DNA of 64,000 nt. Origin: Candidatus Aminicenantota bacterium. Lineage in GTDB: Bacteria; Acidobacteriota; Aminicenantia; Aminicenantales; UBA8522. The stretch spans positions 81,253-145,252 of the forward strand of contig JAFNEO010000021.1 of NCBI GenBank assembly GCA_017886205.1, given 5' to 3'. Of this stretch, positions 26,199 through 35,660 are shown piece after piece (the first letter of the stretch is position 1; every line of letters starts with the position of its first letter). A model generated the notes under the pieces. That model saw nothing but the letters and a program-made list of their open reading frames with translations, was not told the origin of the DNA and searched no databases. Both the position numbers and the translations under genes were made by a program.

Positions 26199-27448
26199 TA
26201 TTCTTTGCCCTCAACCACACGCTTGAGGAATTCGGCGCTTTCAAGTTTGGCTACGAGGTCGTTCATGAAACGGGCGGCTTCGGCGCCGTCGATCACCCGG
26301 TGGTCAAAGGATAGACATAAGGGGAGGGTTTTGACGGCCGTGACTTGGCCGTTTTTCACCCGAACGCGGTCCTTGATCTTAAGCGTCGCCAGGATGGCGA
26401 CCTCGGGGTAGTTGATGATGGGCGTTGCGGCCTCGCCGCCGATTCCTCCGACATTGGTAATAGAAAAGGTCCCGCCCTTCAGGTCGGCCAGGTCCAGGGA
26501 CCTCTTCTTGGCGGCCTCGGCCACAGTCTGGATCTCACCGGCCAGGTCGAAGATCGATTTCTGGTCCACCCCCTTCACTACGGGGACGATCAGCCCATCG
26601 GGCACATCCACGGCGACCCCGAAATTGTAGTACTTCTTGACGATGATCTCTTCGTCCTCGTCGTTAAGCGTCGCGTTGAGCAGGGGATGATTTTTGATGG
26701 CGGCCAGAAGGGCTTTGACGATGAAAGGAAGATAGGTCAGCTTGACGCCCTTTTCCGCTGCTTGCGCTTTCAGGCTCTCCCTGATCTTCACAAGCTCGGT
26801 GACATCGGCCTCGTCGAAGTGAGTGACGTGGGCGGCCGTCGAAACAGACTGATGCATCCGCTTCGCCGTCGCCCGCCTGACTCCCCGCAGAGGAATCCTC
26901 TCCAGCTCGCCATAGAAATCGAACTTCTCTTTGATTTTAAAAGCCGGCTTCTTTTCCTCCGCCGGGGCTGCCGCGACGGCCTTGGCTTCCCGGACGTCCT
27001 CTTCGGTTATCCGACCCTGCGGGCCGGTCCCTCTGACGCTCTTGAGGTCCACTCCGAGCTCCAAGGCGAGCTTGCGGACCTTTGGGGTGGCCAACACCTC
27101 CCGGATCTCTTCTCTGCTCTCTGGGACGATACCGACGACAGAAGGCCCAGTGGCTGGAGCCGCTTTTTCTTCCGCCTTCGCTTCCACCGCCCCCTCGATG
27201 ACCGATTCCCCCTTTTCGCCGATCGTCACCAGGACCTGTCCGACCTTGACGATATCCTTTTCTTTGACGTGGACCTTGAGGACCGTTCCCTCATAGGGAG
27301 AGGGCATCTCGACCACGGCCTTGTCGGTTTCGATTTCGGCCAGGGTCTGGTCCTCCTTGACCTCGTCCCCTTCCTTGACCAGCCAGCGGACGATCTCGCC
27401 TTCAGTGATCCCTTCCCCGACATCGGGAAACCTGAATTGTTTGGCCAT
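26198..27448 (-). CDS. 2-oxoacid dehydrogenase E2, dihydrolipoyl acyltransferase
   Basis: A 416-residue core enzyme of a pyruvate or branched-chain dehydrogenase complex. Residues 1-80 are a lipoyl domain with the lipoylated Lys43 in EIETDKAVVEMP. A Glu/Ala/Pro linker leads to the E1/E3-binding domain (about 118-152, ATPKVRKLALELGVDLKSVR). The catalytic domain ends with SFDHRVIDGA, His383 being the active-site His. It lies 2 bases after E1beta. No E3 gene is in the window. A lipoate ligase at 54620 could charge Lys43. Confidence 0.94.
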   Translation of the reverse strand: MAKQFRFPDVGEGITEGEIVRWLVKEGDEVKEDQTLAEIETDKAVVEMPSPYEGTVLKVHVKEKDIVKVGQVLVTIGEKGESVIEGAVEAKAEEKAAPATGPSVVGIVPESREEIREVLATPKVRKLALELGVDLKSVRGTGPQGRITEEDVREAKAVAAAPAEEKKPAFKIKEKFDFYGELERIPLRGVRRATAKRMHQSVSTAAHVTHFDEADVTELVKIRESLKAQAAEKGVKLTYLPFIVKALLAAIKNHPLLNATLNDEDEEIIVKKYYNFGVAVDVPDGLIVPVVKGVDQKSIFDLAGEIQTVAEAAKKRSLDLADLKGGTFSITNVGGIGGEAATPIINYPEVAILATLKIKDRVRVKNGQVTAVKTLPLCLSFDHRVIDGAEAARFMNDLVAKLESAEFLKRVVEGKE

Positions 27449-27450
27449 GT

Positions 27451-28425
27451 TTAGGACTCCAGGATCTTTTTAATTCCCCGGGCCACGCGCTCGGGGCTGG
27501 GATAATAATAGTCCTCTCCCTTTGCCAATGGAACCGTGATGTCCTGCCCGGTAATACGCAGGACGGGCGCTTCCAACTGGAACATGGCCCTCTCGGCCAC
27601 GAAAGCGGCGATCTCAGCCCCCAGGCCGCAAGTCTTGGGCGCCTCGTGAACAACCAGTAGACGTCCGTTCCGCCTGACCGATTCCAGGACGGTCTCTCGG
27701 TCGAGAGGCGCCAACGTCCTCAGGTCGATGACCTCGGGAAAGATCCCATCCTTTCCCACGATCTCGGCGGCTTGTTGGGCGACCGGGATCATCGCGCCCC
27801 AGGCCACGACGGTCAAGCCCTCGCCCTCGCGAACGACTTTCGCTTGGCCGAGTGCGACTTCGTAGGGCTCTTCGGGCACTTCCTGGCGCCCGGCCCGGTA
27901 GAGCTTGGTCGGCTCCAGGAAGATGACTGGGTCTTCGTCCCGGATGGAGGCGATGAGGAGGCCTTTGGCGTCATAGGGCGTTGAGGGGACGACGACTTTC
28001 AGGCCGGGGATCTGACAGAAAAGAGCTTCCGTGCTTTCCGAATGGTGTTCCAGGGCCTTGACTCCGGCCCCGTAGGGCGTCCGGATGACAATGGGAACGG
28101 TGAACCGTCCACGGGACCGGTTCCTGAGTCGGGCGGCATGAGCGATGATCTGGTTCATGGCCAGGTAGATGAACCCCATGAACTGGATCTCGGCGATCGG
28201 GCGGAGCCCGGCGACTGCCATCCCGATTGAGGCACCCACGATCGTCGATTCGGCCAGCGGTGTATCGATGACGCGCTCGGGCCCGAACTTCTCGAGCAGT
28301 CCTTCAGTCAGCCGAAAAACCCCTCCGTCCACAGCGATGTCTTCTCCCAGCGCGACGACCCTCAAATCTCTCTCCATCTCTTGGTGCATCGCCTGGTTGA
28401 GCGCCTGGACCATGTTGAGCCTCAT
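27451..28425 (-). CDS. 2-oxoacid dehydrogenase E1 beta subunit
   Basis: A 324-residue thiamine-diphosphate enzyme subunit, partner of the E1alpha gene directly upstream. Typical blocks: ALGEDIAVDGGVFRLTEGLL, RVIDTPLAESTIVGASIGMA, RTPYGAGVKALEHHSESTEA and LRTLAPLDRETVLESVRR. The start codon overlaps the E1alpha stop by 4 bases, so coupled synthesis of an alpha2beta2 E1 is likely. Confidence 0.94.
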   Translation of the reverse strand: MRLNMVQALNQAMHQEMERDLRVVALGEDIAVDGGVFRLTEGLLEKFGPERVIDTPLAESTIVGASIGMAVAGLRPIAEIQFMGFIYLAMNQIIAHAARLRNRSRGRFTVPIVIRTPYGAGVKALEHHSESTEALFCQIPGLKVVVPSTPYDAKGLLIASIRDEDPVIFLEPTKLYRAGRQEVPEEPYEVALGQAKVVREGEGLTVVAWGAMIPVAQQAAEIVGKDGIFPEVIDLRTLAPLDRETVLESVRRNGRLLVVHEAPKTCGLGAEIAAFVAERAMFQLEAPVLRITGQDITVPLAKGEDYYYPSPERVARGIKKILES

Positions 28426-29480
28426 CTCGGACCTCCCTTGAGGAGGTCGCGGAGCTCGGCCAGCTGGTCATTGAGCTCGGGAGTCATATCTTTGTAGGTA
28501 TGGATGAAGAGATCCTCGGGGCGGGGAGGAGGGGTGCTTTCGGCCTCTTCAAGGGCCTTGCTGATCAATACCTCGGCCTCTTTTTGAACGCGGTCCTCGA
28601 AGGACTCATCCCAGAGGCCTTTGTCTTTCAAATAGAGCCTGAATCGCTCGATCGGGTCCCGCCGGGACCAGTCGTTGACCTCGGTCTCCTTCCGGTACCG
28701 TGAGGCGTCGTCCGAGGTGGTGTGATTGCCCATCCGGTAGGTGAACGCTTCGATCAGGGTGGGCCCTCCTCCGGAACGGGCCTTCTCCAGCGCCTCCCTG
28801 GTCAGTATATACATCGCTAGAACGTCATTTCCGTCGGCTCGGATTCCATCGAACCCGTAAGCGTTCGCTTTCTGGGCGATGGTCTCCGCCGCCGTCTGCC
28901 GCTTTACCGGCGTGGAGATGGCATACTGGTTGTTGAAGCAGATGAACACGTTCGGTGTCTTGAAAACCCCGGCGAAGTTCAGCGCTTCGCTGAAGTCTCC
29001 TTCGGAGGTAGCGCCGTCGCCAAAATAGGCGAGGGCGGCCGCCTGTTCTTTTTTGTATTTCATGGCCATGGCGCAGCCCACGGAGTGGGGAAGCTGGGAG
29101 CCCACAGGCACGGAAATCGTGAAGATATTCAGGTCGGCGGGTATCCGCATTCCCTCCTCGTTCCCCATCCAATAGAGATAATAGTTCTTGAGGGGAAAGC
29201 CCAGGGTGATGTATGTCCCCAAGTCCCGGAAATAGGGGAAGACCCAATCTTTGGGCTGGAGGGCAAAAGCCGACCCGACCTGGCAGGCCTCGTGGCCGAG
29301 ACTGGGTGCGAACGTCCCCATGCGGCCCTGGCGCTGTAGCTTGAGCGCCTTGAGGTCGGCCGCCCGGGTGGTCGCCATCAGGCTGTAGAGCTTCTGGAGA
29401 TCGGAGGCGGGGAGCTTCGGCTCACGCTCGGGCGCAGCCCGGCCGTTTTCCGTCAGGACCTGGAACATATCTTTAATCAT
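28422..29480 (-). CDS. 2-oxoacid dehydrogenase E1 alpha subunit (pyruvate-type)
   Basis: A 352-residue thiamine-diphosphate subunit. The cofactor motif is GDGATSEGDF through NNQYAIS; LGHEACQVGSAFAL and TYRMGNHTTSDDASRY carry active-site and phosphorylation-loop equivalents. The sequence style is closest to pyruvate dehydrogenase alpha of Gram-positives, but pyruvate versus branched-chain substrate is not settled by motifs alone. It overlaps the thioredoxin-like gene upstream by 4 bases. Confidence 0.93.
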   Translation of the reverse strand: MIKDMFQVLTENGRAAPEREPKLPASDLQKLYSLMATTRAADLKALKLQRQGRMGTFAPSLGHEACQVGSAFALQPKDWVFPYFRDLGTYITLGFPLKNYYLYWMGNEEGMRIPADLNIFTISVPVGSQLPHSVGCAMAMKYKKEQAAALAYFGDGATSEGDFSEALNFAGVFKTPNVFICFNNQYAISTPVKRQTAAETIAQKANAYGFDGIRADGNDVLAMYILTREALEKARSGGGPTLIEAFTYRMGNHTTSDDASRYRKETEVNDWSRRDPIERFRLYLKDKGLWDESFEDRVQKEAEVLISKALEEAESTPPPRPEDLFIHTYKDMTPELNDQLAELRDLLKGGPR

Positions 29481-29761
29481 CCCTGCTTAAGTGCCCAATC
29501 CTTGAGCTGATCGTACGGCACCTCGCCGCAGAGGACATCGCTGGTTTCGGGGCAGAAAAAAGTCGGAGTCCGCAGCTGGCCACCGCACTTGGGGGCGATG
29601 ACCGGGCGGTAGGATCTCATCAGGTCGGCGTTCTTCTCGTCATGCCAGACCTCGAGTCGCTCGAACTTGACCTTTTCTTCCTTCTCCAGCCGGTCGACAT
29701 GGGGCATCATGGCCCTGCAATGGGGGCATTCCCGGGCGTGGAACATGATCAGCTTGCTCAC
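29477..29761 (-). CDS. Thioredoxin/glutaredoxin-like protein
   Basis: A 94-residue redox protein with the active site CPHC in MFHARECPHCRAMMPHVDRL, and the cis-Pro region RTPTFFCPETSD. It also has Cys in APKCGGQ and VLCGEV. The start is GTG 29761, 6 bases after AAGGAGG. It overlaps the FTR-like gene before it by 4 bases and E1alpha after it by 4 bases, so it is probably the partner of the FTR-like protein. Confidence 0.83.
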   Translation of the reverse strand: MSKLIMFHARECPHCRAMMPHVDRLEKEEKVKFERLEVWHDEKNADLMRSYRPVIAPKCGGQLRTPTFFCPETSDVLCGEVPYDQLKDWALKQG

Positions 29762-30186
29762 TTTTTCCTCCTTATGAAAAGCCCGCACCAGCACTCTCCA
29801 TCCTCTTTGCCCTTGTAGGTCTCATGGATGATGAAGTTGCAGGGGCAGACGAGTTTCAGGTCTTCGTTAAAATCTTTGGTCCGCAGCCGGCAGGGGCAGT
29901 ACTTGAGGCCGTGGTTCTGCTCGTTGGCGAATATGCCGTCGAAGAGCGTCTCGACTTTGGCCGCGTCCGCGTTGACCTGGAATTCGTTCTTCTCGGCGAA
30001 CCTCTCGATGGCCGCTCGAAACTCAGTCCGAGTCATCGTCGTCTGAGTTGGACGGCTCGTCCGTTCGGCCTCGTCCGAGGAGATCTCCACGTAGGCGTTC
30101 TTGACGAGGCAGGTCGGGCAGACCTCCGGAGCCTTGACTCCGAAGTGGATGTCTCCACAGACGTAACAACGATAGTATTTTTTCAT
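29758..30186 (-). CDS. Ferredoxin-thioredoxin reductase catalytic subunit with N-terminal rubredoxin-like domain
   Basis: A 142-residue fusion. Residues 6-27 form a zinc/iron ribbon (CYVCG ... CPTC) as in rubrerythrin tails. Residues 50-142 are an FTR beta subunit: CPCR, CPCNF and GECWCGLF hold the six cysteines that bind the [4Fe-4S] cluster and form the redox disulfide. FTR moves electrons from ferredoxin to a thioredoxin; the next gene encodes such a protein. GAAAGGAGGT precedes the ATG. The family assignment is firm; the partner is inferred from overlap. Confidence 0.9.
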   Translation of the reverse strand: MKKYYRCYVCGDIHFGVKAPEVCPTCLVKNAYVEISSDEAERTSRPTQTTMTRTEFRAAIERFAEKNEFQVNADAAKVETLFDGIFANEQNHGLKYCPCRLRTKDFNEDLKLVCPCNFIIHETYKGKEDGECWCGLFIRRKK

Positions 30187-30288
30187 GGGCGTCAGACCTC
30201 CTTTCAGGACCTAATCTTACTATTCTTATCGGGAAATGTCTATTTGGTCCACGCACTCGGGCGGCGGGCCAATCCCGCCCGGCGCGTT

Positions 30289-30999
30289 TTACAGAGTCCT
30301 TAGATAGGCGACGATATCGGCGATCTCTTGCGCGGGCAGCGAGCCGAAAAAGGGCATACTGCGGAAAGGCTTTCTCAACTGCTGTCGGACATTTTCCTCG
30401 GTCACCGCCCGGCCGCTCATGGGAAGGCTATCCTTATGAAAAAGCCCCTTCAATCCTGGGCCGAGCTTGTTGTCTTCTTTGTCGGAGTAATGACAAGACG
30501 CGCAGTGCCGGGCAAAGAGATCGTTCCCTTTGTCCGCGTCGCCCTGAAGTAGAGGGGCGTTGGGAGCGGCCGATAAGGGATCGGCCGTAAACGCCGTCCG
30601 CAGCAGGAAATATCCGGCCGAAACGGAGAAGACGACCAGGACAAGGACAAGAACTGTCATACCCAGGCCCGGGACGGTCCGGAGAAACAACTTGTAGAAC
30701 CGAACCAGGACGATCTTGAGAAGGAAGATGAACACGAGGAAGAGCGCGAGGAACGCATGCAGGACCGCCCTGTGGGAAAGAGTATCTCCGGCACCGACAA
30801 AGATCTTCGCTCCCAGGATGGCCAGGACGAGGAGCAAAAGGGCAAACAGGTATCCAGCGGTCCGGTGGACTTTCCTCAAGTTTGTCGGGCTGGCCTTCTT
30901 CTCCGCGCGGCCCATCGAGATCAGCATGGCCGTGGCCGCGCTGAGCCCCGTGACGAGCAAAGCGATGGCCAGTATGGACTTGAGAAGAAATACCGACAT
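30289..30999 (-). CDS. Membrane-anchored cytochrome c
   Basis: A 236-residue protein with four transmembrane helices in the first 150 residues and a C-terminal c-type heme domain (CASCH, with Met ligands possible in SLPMSGR or RSMPFFG). The membrane part resembles small cytochrome b561/DUF-type four-helix modules, with His in LRKVHRTAGYLF, LSHRAVLHAF. ATG 30999 is chosen because CAGGAGAAA lies 6 bases upstream. The heme domain should face the periplasm. Function as an electron shuttle is inferred. Confidence 0.78.
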   Translation of the reverse strand: MSVFLLKSILAIALLVTGLSAATAMLISMGRAEKKASPTNLRKVHRTAGYLFALLLLVLAILGAKIFVGAGDTLSHRAVLHAFLALFLVFIFLLKIVLVRFYKLFLRTVPGLGMTVLVLVLVVFSVSAGYFLLRTAFTADPLSAAPNAPLLQGDADKGNDLFARHCASCHYSDKEDNKLGPGLKGLFHKDSLPMSGRAVTEENVRQQLRKPFRSMPFFGSLPAQEIADIVAYLRTL

Positions 31000-31031
31000 T
31001 TGTTTTTCTCCTGCTCTGGAGCCGTGCCGGC

Positions 31032-32495
31032 TCAATCCAGATGGTAGTTAGACGCCTCTTTGGTGATCATCACATCGTGAACATGGCTTTCCCGCAGGCC
31101 GGCTGAAGTGATCCGGATGAATTTCGCTTTTTCCTGGAGCTCTTCTATGTTGCGGCAGCCGGCGTATCCCATCCCGGCCATGAGGCCGCCCACCATCATC
31201 TGGACGATCCGGGAAGTGCTGCCCTTGTAGGGAACGCGGCCTTCGATCCCCTCGGGCACGAGCTTGCTCTCGCTCAGCGGGGAATCCTGGAAATAACGGT
31301 CCCGGCTCCCTTCCTTCATGGCTTCGAGCGACCCCATGCCGCGATAGGTTTTATAAGAGCGGCCCTGATAGATCACGGTTTCGCCGGGAGATTCATCCGT
31401 GGCCGCCAGCAGGTTCCCGAGCATGACCGAGCTGGCTCCGGCGGCGATAGCCTTGGTGACATCACCGGAGAATTTAATACCGCCGTCGGCGATCACCGGG
31501 ATGCCTTTGGGTGAGGCGGCTTTGTAGACATCAGCCACAGCCGTTATCTGGGGCACGCCCGCCCCGGTGACGACCCGGGTGGTGCAAATCGAACCGGGCC
31601 CGACGCCGACCTTGACGGCATTCACGCCGAGCGCGATCAGGTCTTCGGCGGCCTCGGCGGTTCCGATATTGCCGGCGACCAGCTCTTGGCTGGGGAAATG
31701 GGCCCGGAGCTTTTTAATCGTGTCCAGGACCCGCTGGGAATGGCCATGGGCCGTGTCCACGATCAGGACGTCGACTTTGGCCTGGATGAGAGCCTCGGCC
31801 CTTTCCATGGTGTCCGCGCCGACGCCGACAGCGGCTCCGACCCGCAGCCGTCCGAGATGGTCCTTGGCCGCATTGGGGTACTGGATGCGCTTGAGGATGT
31901 CTTTGTATGTGATCAGCCCTTTGAGATGGAACTGTTCGTCCACCATCAGGATCTTTTCGATCTTGTGCTTGTGGAAGAGTTTTTCGGCCGCTTCGAGCGA
32001 AGTTCCGAGGGGGACCGTAATCAGCTCTTTAGTCATCACTTTCTCAACCGGCAGGTTGAGGCGGGTCTCGAAGCGGATGTCGCGGTTCGTGATAATGCCC
32101 AGCAGCTTGTTGTTCTCGTCGGTGATGGGGAGGCCGCTGATCTTGTATTTGTGCATCCATTCGATGGCTTTGTAGATCTTTTCCTGCGGCCGGACCGTGA
32201 TCGGGTCGACGACCATGCCGCTCTCGTGGCGCTTGACCTTGTCCACTTCCTCGGCCTGGATGCTGATGGGCAGGTTGCGGTGGATGATCCCGATTCCTCC
32301 CTGTTGGGCGAGAGAGATGGCCATCCGGGATTCGGTCACGGTGTCCATGGCGGCGCTGATCAGGGGGATCCTGAGCTCGATGTTCTGGCTCAGCCGCGTG
32401 GTGACATCGGCATCGGCCGGGATGACGCTGGACTTGGCGGGAAGGATCAGGACGTCATCAAAGGTCAGCCCCTCCTTGATTTTTGCGTCCAGCAT
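31032..32495 (-). CDS. guaB: IMP dehydrogenase
   Basis: A 487-residue enzyme oxidising IMP to XMP in guanine nucleotide synthesis. The TIM barrel begins [13 protein letters not shown]; two CBS domains are inserted at about residues 95-205 ([31 protein letters not shown]). The catalytic Cys is in [11 protein letters not shown], and the flap has [20 protein letters not shown] precedes the ATG. It is 18 bases after secA on the same strand. Confidence 0.96.
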   Translation of the reverse strand: MLDAKIKEGLTFDDVLILPAKSSVIPADADVTTRLSQNIELRIPLISAAMDTVTESRMAISLAQQGGIGIIHRNLPISIQAEEVDKVKRHESGMVVDPITVRPQEKIYKAIEWMHKYKISGLPITDENNKLLGIITNRDIRFETRLNLPVEKVMTKELITVPLGTSLEAAEKLFHKHKIEKILMVDEQFHLKGLITYKDILKRIQYPNAAKDHLGRLRVGAAVGVGADTMERAEALIQAKVDVLIVDTAHGHSQRVLDTIKKLRAHFPSQELVAGNIGTAEAAEDLIALGVNAVKVGVGPGSICTTRVVTGAGVPQITAVADVYKAASPKGIPVIADGGIKFSGDVTKAIAAGASSVMLGNLLAATDESPGETVIYQGRSYKTYRGMGSLEAMKEGSRDRYFQDSPLSESKLVPEGIEGRVPYKGSTSRIVQMMVGGLMAGMGYAGCRNIEELQEKAKFIRITSAGLRESHVHDVMITKEASNYHLD

Positions 32496-32513
32496 GGGTC
32501 CTCCTTTGGCGGC

Positions 32514-35111
32514 CTAGTGTTTTTTCCTCCCTCTGGGGATCGTCGACCGGACCTGGCGTCCCCGGGGAGCGGGCGCCGCGGCTTGCGGCTGCTGATAATA
32601 AAGGGGCTGCTGCTTTCTCTGGGGGACCTCCTCCTGGACAACCGGCTGGATGAGGAAGAGATAGCGGACGGAGTCCTCCTCAATCCGGTCCATCATGGCC
32701 TGGAACATGTCATAGCTTTCCTTCTTGTATTCGATGAGCGGGTCGCGCTGGCCGTAGCCGCGAAGCCCGATGCCCTCTTTGAGATAGTCCATCCCCTGGA
32801 GGTGGTCCTTCCACTGGGAGTCGATGACTTGGAGCATGATGATGCGCTCGAACTCCCTCATCCGGCCGGGAGTGAGGAGCCGCTCCTTCTCTTCGTAAGC
32901 AGACTTGAGGGCCCCGAGAATCCTCTCCCGGAGTTCGTCGTGGGTGACAGCGGCCCAGTCCAGGCGCAAGTCGTCGAGGTTGAATCCGAACTGGGTCCCT
33001 ACCGCCTGCTTCAAGGCCTTGACGTCCCAATCTTCGGGGGGTTTGTCTTTATTGGCGTAGCTGTCGAGGTGCCATTCGATAAGCGTTTCGATCAGCTCCT
33101 GCACATAGGACTTCATGTCCTTGCCTTCGAGGATCTCCTTGCGCATCTTGTAGATAGTCTCGCGCTGCTTGTTCATGACGTCGTCGTACTCGAGCAGGTG
33201 CTTGCGGGTGCTGAAGTTCTGGCCTTCGACCTGGCGCTGGGCCCTCTCGATGGCCCGGCTGACCATCCGGTGCTCGATGGGGACGCCCTCGCCCATGCCG
33301 ATCCTAGCCATCAACCCCGAGATGCGCTCGCTGCCGAAGATGCGCATCAGGTCGTCCTCGAGGCACAGGTAGAAACGCGATGAGCCGGGGTCTCCCTGAC
33401 GGCCGGCCCGTCCGCGGAGCTGGTTGTCGATCCGGCGGGCCTCGTGCCGCTCCGTGCCGAGGATGTGGAGTCCCCCCATATCCACGACCTTCATGTGGTC
33501 CTCCTCGGTTGTCTTCTTGGCATCAGCCAGGGCCTTTTCCCACTGCTCCTGAGTCGCCTTGAGGGGATCGAGACCCGATTTCCGGAGCTGCTCCCGGGCC
33601 ATGAAGTCGGGGTTGCCGCCGAGCAGGATGTCCACTCCGCGGCCGGCCATGTTGGTGGCGATGGTCACGGCGCCGACCCGTCCGGCCTGGGCGATGATGA
33701 CGGCTTCCATCTCATGGTACTTGGCGTTGAGCACGACGTGCTTGAGGCCCTTGCGGCGAAGCAGGGAGCTCAGGTGCTCGGATTTCTCGATCGAGACCGT
33801 CCCGACGAGGACGGGCCGGCCCATCTTGTTTAGCTCGACGATCTCCTCGAGAGCCGCCTCCCATTTCTCCTTGGACGTCCGGTAGACCACATCGGCGTGT
33901 TCGTGGCGGACGAGGTCCTTGTTTGTGGGGATCTCGACGACGTCCAGTTTGTAGATGTGATGGAACTCCGTGGCCTCGGTGGCGGCCGTGCCGGTCATGC
34001 CGGCTAGCTTCTTGTACATGCGGAAGTAATTCTGGAAGGTGATCGAGGCGAGGGTTTGGTATTCCTCTTCGACGCGGACTCTCTCCTTGGCCTCCAGGGC
34101 TTGATGCAGGCCGTCGCTGTAGCGGCGTCCGGGCATCAGGCGTCCGGTGAACTCATCAACGATGATGACCTTGCCGTCCTGGATCATGTAGTCGACGTCG
34201 CGCTTGAAGAGATGGTGGGCCTTGAGGGATTGGTTGATGTGGTGGACGAGGTCCATGTTGGCGAGGTCGTAGAGGTTGGAGACACTGAGGAACCTCTCGG
34301 CCTCAGAAACCCCTTCCTCGAGGATCGAGACCGTCCGCGTCTTCTCATCGACCTTATAATGTTTCTCCGTGTGAAAGCGGCGGACCAGGTTATCGATCTT
34401 GAAGTAGAGAGCGGTGGATTCCTCGGTCGGGCCGGAGATGATCAGGGGAGTGCGGGCTTCGTCGATCAGGATGCTGTCCACCTCGTCGACGATGGCGTAG
34501 TGGTGCTTTCTCTGGACGAGGTCGGAGAGCCGGAACTTCATGTTGTCGCGCAGGTAATCGAACCCGAATTCGTTGTTCGTCCCGTAGGTGATGTCGCAGC
34601 CGTAGGCGTGCTTGCGGTCGGCGTCCGTCATATCGTGTTGGATCGTCCCCACGGAGAGGCCGAGGAAGTTGTAGACGGGGCCCATCCATTCCGTGTCGCG
34701 TTTGGCCAGGTAATCGTTGACCGTGACGATGTGGACGCCCTTTCCCTCGAGCGCGTTGAGATAGGCGGGGAGGGTGGCGACCAGGGTTTTGCCCTCGCCG
34801 GTCTTCATCTCGGAGATCTTGCCCTGGTGGAGGACGACGCCGCCGATGAGCTGGACGTCGAAAGGGCGCATCCGGACCGTGCGGCGCCCCGCCTCGCGGA
34901 CGACGGCGAAGGCTTCGGTCAGGATGTCGTCGACGCCGGCGCCCTGGCCCAATTTTTCCTTGAATTCGGCTGTCTTGGCGCGAAGCTCGGCGTCGGAGAG
35001 GGCCTGGATCCGGGGTTCGAGCTCGCTAATGGCGGCAGCTAGGGGCTGGAGCTTCTTCAGGTCCCGTTCATTCTTGGTCCCGAAGACCTTGGTGATCAGC
35101 CACTTGACCAT
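32514..35111 (-). CDS. secA: Preprotein translocase ATPase SecA
   Basis: An 865-residue motor that drives proteins through SecYEG. Walker A is MKTGEGKT (to Thr109), Walker B region [16 protein letters not shown], then the preprotein cross-linking domain, [51 protein letters not shown]. The C-terminus ends [19 protein letters not shown] and lacks the zinc-binding CxCxSGxxxxxCC tail of many SecAs. The promoter lies 7 bases before the ATG and no ribosome site is visible. Confidence 0.96.
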   Translation of the reverse strand: MVKWLITKVFGTKNERDLKKLQPLAAAISELEPRIQALSDAELRAKTAEFKEKLGQGAGVDDILTEAFAVVREAGRRTVRMRPFDVQLIGGVVLHQGKISEMKTGEGKTLVATLPAYLNALEGKGVHIVTVNDYLAKRDTEWMGPVYNFLGLSVGTIQHDMTDADRKHAYGCDITYGTNNEFGFDYLRDNMKFRLSDLVQRKHHYAIVDEVDSILIDEARTPLIISGPTEESTALYFKIDNLVRRFHTEKHYKVDEKTRTVSILEEGVSEAERFLSVSNLYDLANMDLVHHINQSLKAHHLFKRDVDYMIQDGKVIIVDEFTGRLMPGRRYSDGLHQALEAKERVRVEEEYQTLASITFQNYFRMYKKLAGMTGTAATEATEFHHIYKLDVVEIPTNKDLVRHEHADVVYRTSKEKWEAALEEIVELNKMGRPVLVGTVSIEKSEHLSSLLRRKGLKHVVLNAKYHEMEAVIIAQAGRVGAVTIATNMAGRGVDILLGGNPDFMAREQLRKSGLDPLKATQEQWEKALADAKKTTEEDHMKVVDMGGLHILGTERHEARRIDNQLRGRAGRQGDPGSSRFYLCLEDDLMRIFGSERISGLMARIGMGEGVPIEHRMVSRAIERAQRQVEGQNFSTRKHLLEYDDVMNKQRETIYKMRKEILEGKDMKSYVQELIETLIEWHLDSYANKDKPPEDWDVKALKQAVGTQFGFNLDDLRLDWAAVTHDELRERILGALKSAYEEKERLLTPGRMREFERIIMLQVIDSQWKDHLQGMDYLKEGIGLRGYGQRDPLIEYKKESYDMFQAMMDRIEEDSVRYLFLIQPVVQEEVPQRKQQPLYYQQPQAAAPAPRGRQVRSTIPRGRKKH

Positions 35112-35118
35112 TTTCTAT

Positions 35119-35147
35119 TTATTATCAGAAACTTCCCGCTGTGTCAA
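35119..35147 (-). promoter_or_regulatory. secA promoter, leaderless type
   Basis: On the minus strand TTGACA (35147-35142) and TAATAA (35124-35119) are 17 bases apart. Only 7 bases separate the -10 from the secA ATG, so transcription should begin at or next to the start codon. Confidence 0.6.
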
Positions 35148-35151
35148 TTTA

Positions 35152-35205
35152 GGGACGTCCCCCGAAGAGCCACCCTTTAAAGAGTGGTACCTCGGGGAAC
35201 GTCCC
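35152..35205. repeat. 54-base REP-like inverted repeat
   Basis: GGGACGTCCCCCGAAGAGCC and its partner CTCGGGGAACGTCCC form an imperfect hairpin with CCACCC pairing GAGTGG around TTTAAA. A partial copy lies at 515-540. It sits between the divergent secA and feoA genes, upstream of the secA promoter. Confidence 0.5.
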
Positions 35206-35371
35206 CGCTCCGTCAATTTCCTTTCCAGGATCTCCTTCCCGACGTGTTTTTTTTGGGGGGGGATGCGCATAAAGCCTCCTGGAATGGGTTCGATGACTAC
35301 CCATCTTAGCATAAGGAGTGGATCTGAGAAAGCGGGCTTGATTTTGTCCCGGGAATAGGCTAACATGATAT

Positions 35372-35386
35372 TGAGAATCATTCTCA
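35372..35386. promoter_or_regulatory. Fur box upstream of feoAB
   Basis: TGAGAATCATTCTCA is a perfect 7-1-7 palindrome matching the Fur consensus TGATAATnATTATCA at 13 of 15 positions. Flanking bases extend the symmetry (ATAT/ATAT). A possible -35 TTGTCC (35344-35349) and -10 GATATT (35367-35372) overlap it. Iron-loaded Fur would block feoAB transcription. Confidence 0.75.
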
Positions 35387-35414
35387 AATATTGGAAAGAT
35401 TTGAAGTTGGAAGA

Positions 35415-35660
35415 GTGATTAGACTATCTCAGGCGCCGCATGGCAGACAGCTGCGGATCGTGGACGTCCAGGGTGGAGAAGGAGTCCGCCGCCGGTTGTT
35501 CGCCCTGGGTTTCCACAAGGACGACCTGGTCGAGGTCAATTCCCAGGGGATACTCCGGGGCCCCCTTCTAGTCCATAACCTGACCTCGGACACCAGTGTA
35601 GCCCTGGGCCAGGGCATCGCCCACAAGATTATGGTAGACATCATTCCCGATGAAGGTTGA
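35415..35660 (+). CDS. feoA: Ferrous iron transport protein A
   Basis: An 81-residue SH3-like cytoplasmic partner of FeoB. The family pattern is clear: IRLSQAPHGRQLRIVDVQGG, VRRRLFALGF, the strand GPLLVHNL and GQGIAHKIMVDII. GTG 35415 is chosen because FeoA proteins begin at this motif and the Fur box at 35372-35386 should cover the transcription start; a TTG at 35391 in the same frame would leave almost no leader. It overlaps feoB by 11 bases. Confidence 0.87.
   Translation: MIRLSQAPHGRQLRIVDVQGGEGVRRRLFALGFHKDDLVEVNSQGILRGPLLVHNLTSDTSVALGQGIAHKIMVDIIPDEG

Noticed and set aside
30255-30288. GC-rich hairpin (GGCGGG-CCAAT-CCCGCC) after the cytochrome c gene as a terminator
   Set aside because: No T-run follows on the minus strand, so it lacks the second half of an intrinsic terminator.
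31686-33383. A 565-codon open frame on the plus strand
   Set aside because: It lies wholly opposite guaB and secA, whose families are certain. High GC leaves such antisense frames open; its product has no domain and an acidic, repetitive composition.
34900-35111. Missing SecA zinc tail as a sign of truncation
   Set aside because: The C-terminus ends in a normal basic linker-like tail with an intact stop, and many SecA proteins naturally lack the zinc motif.
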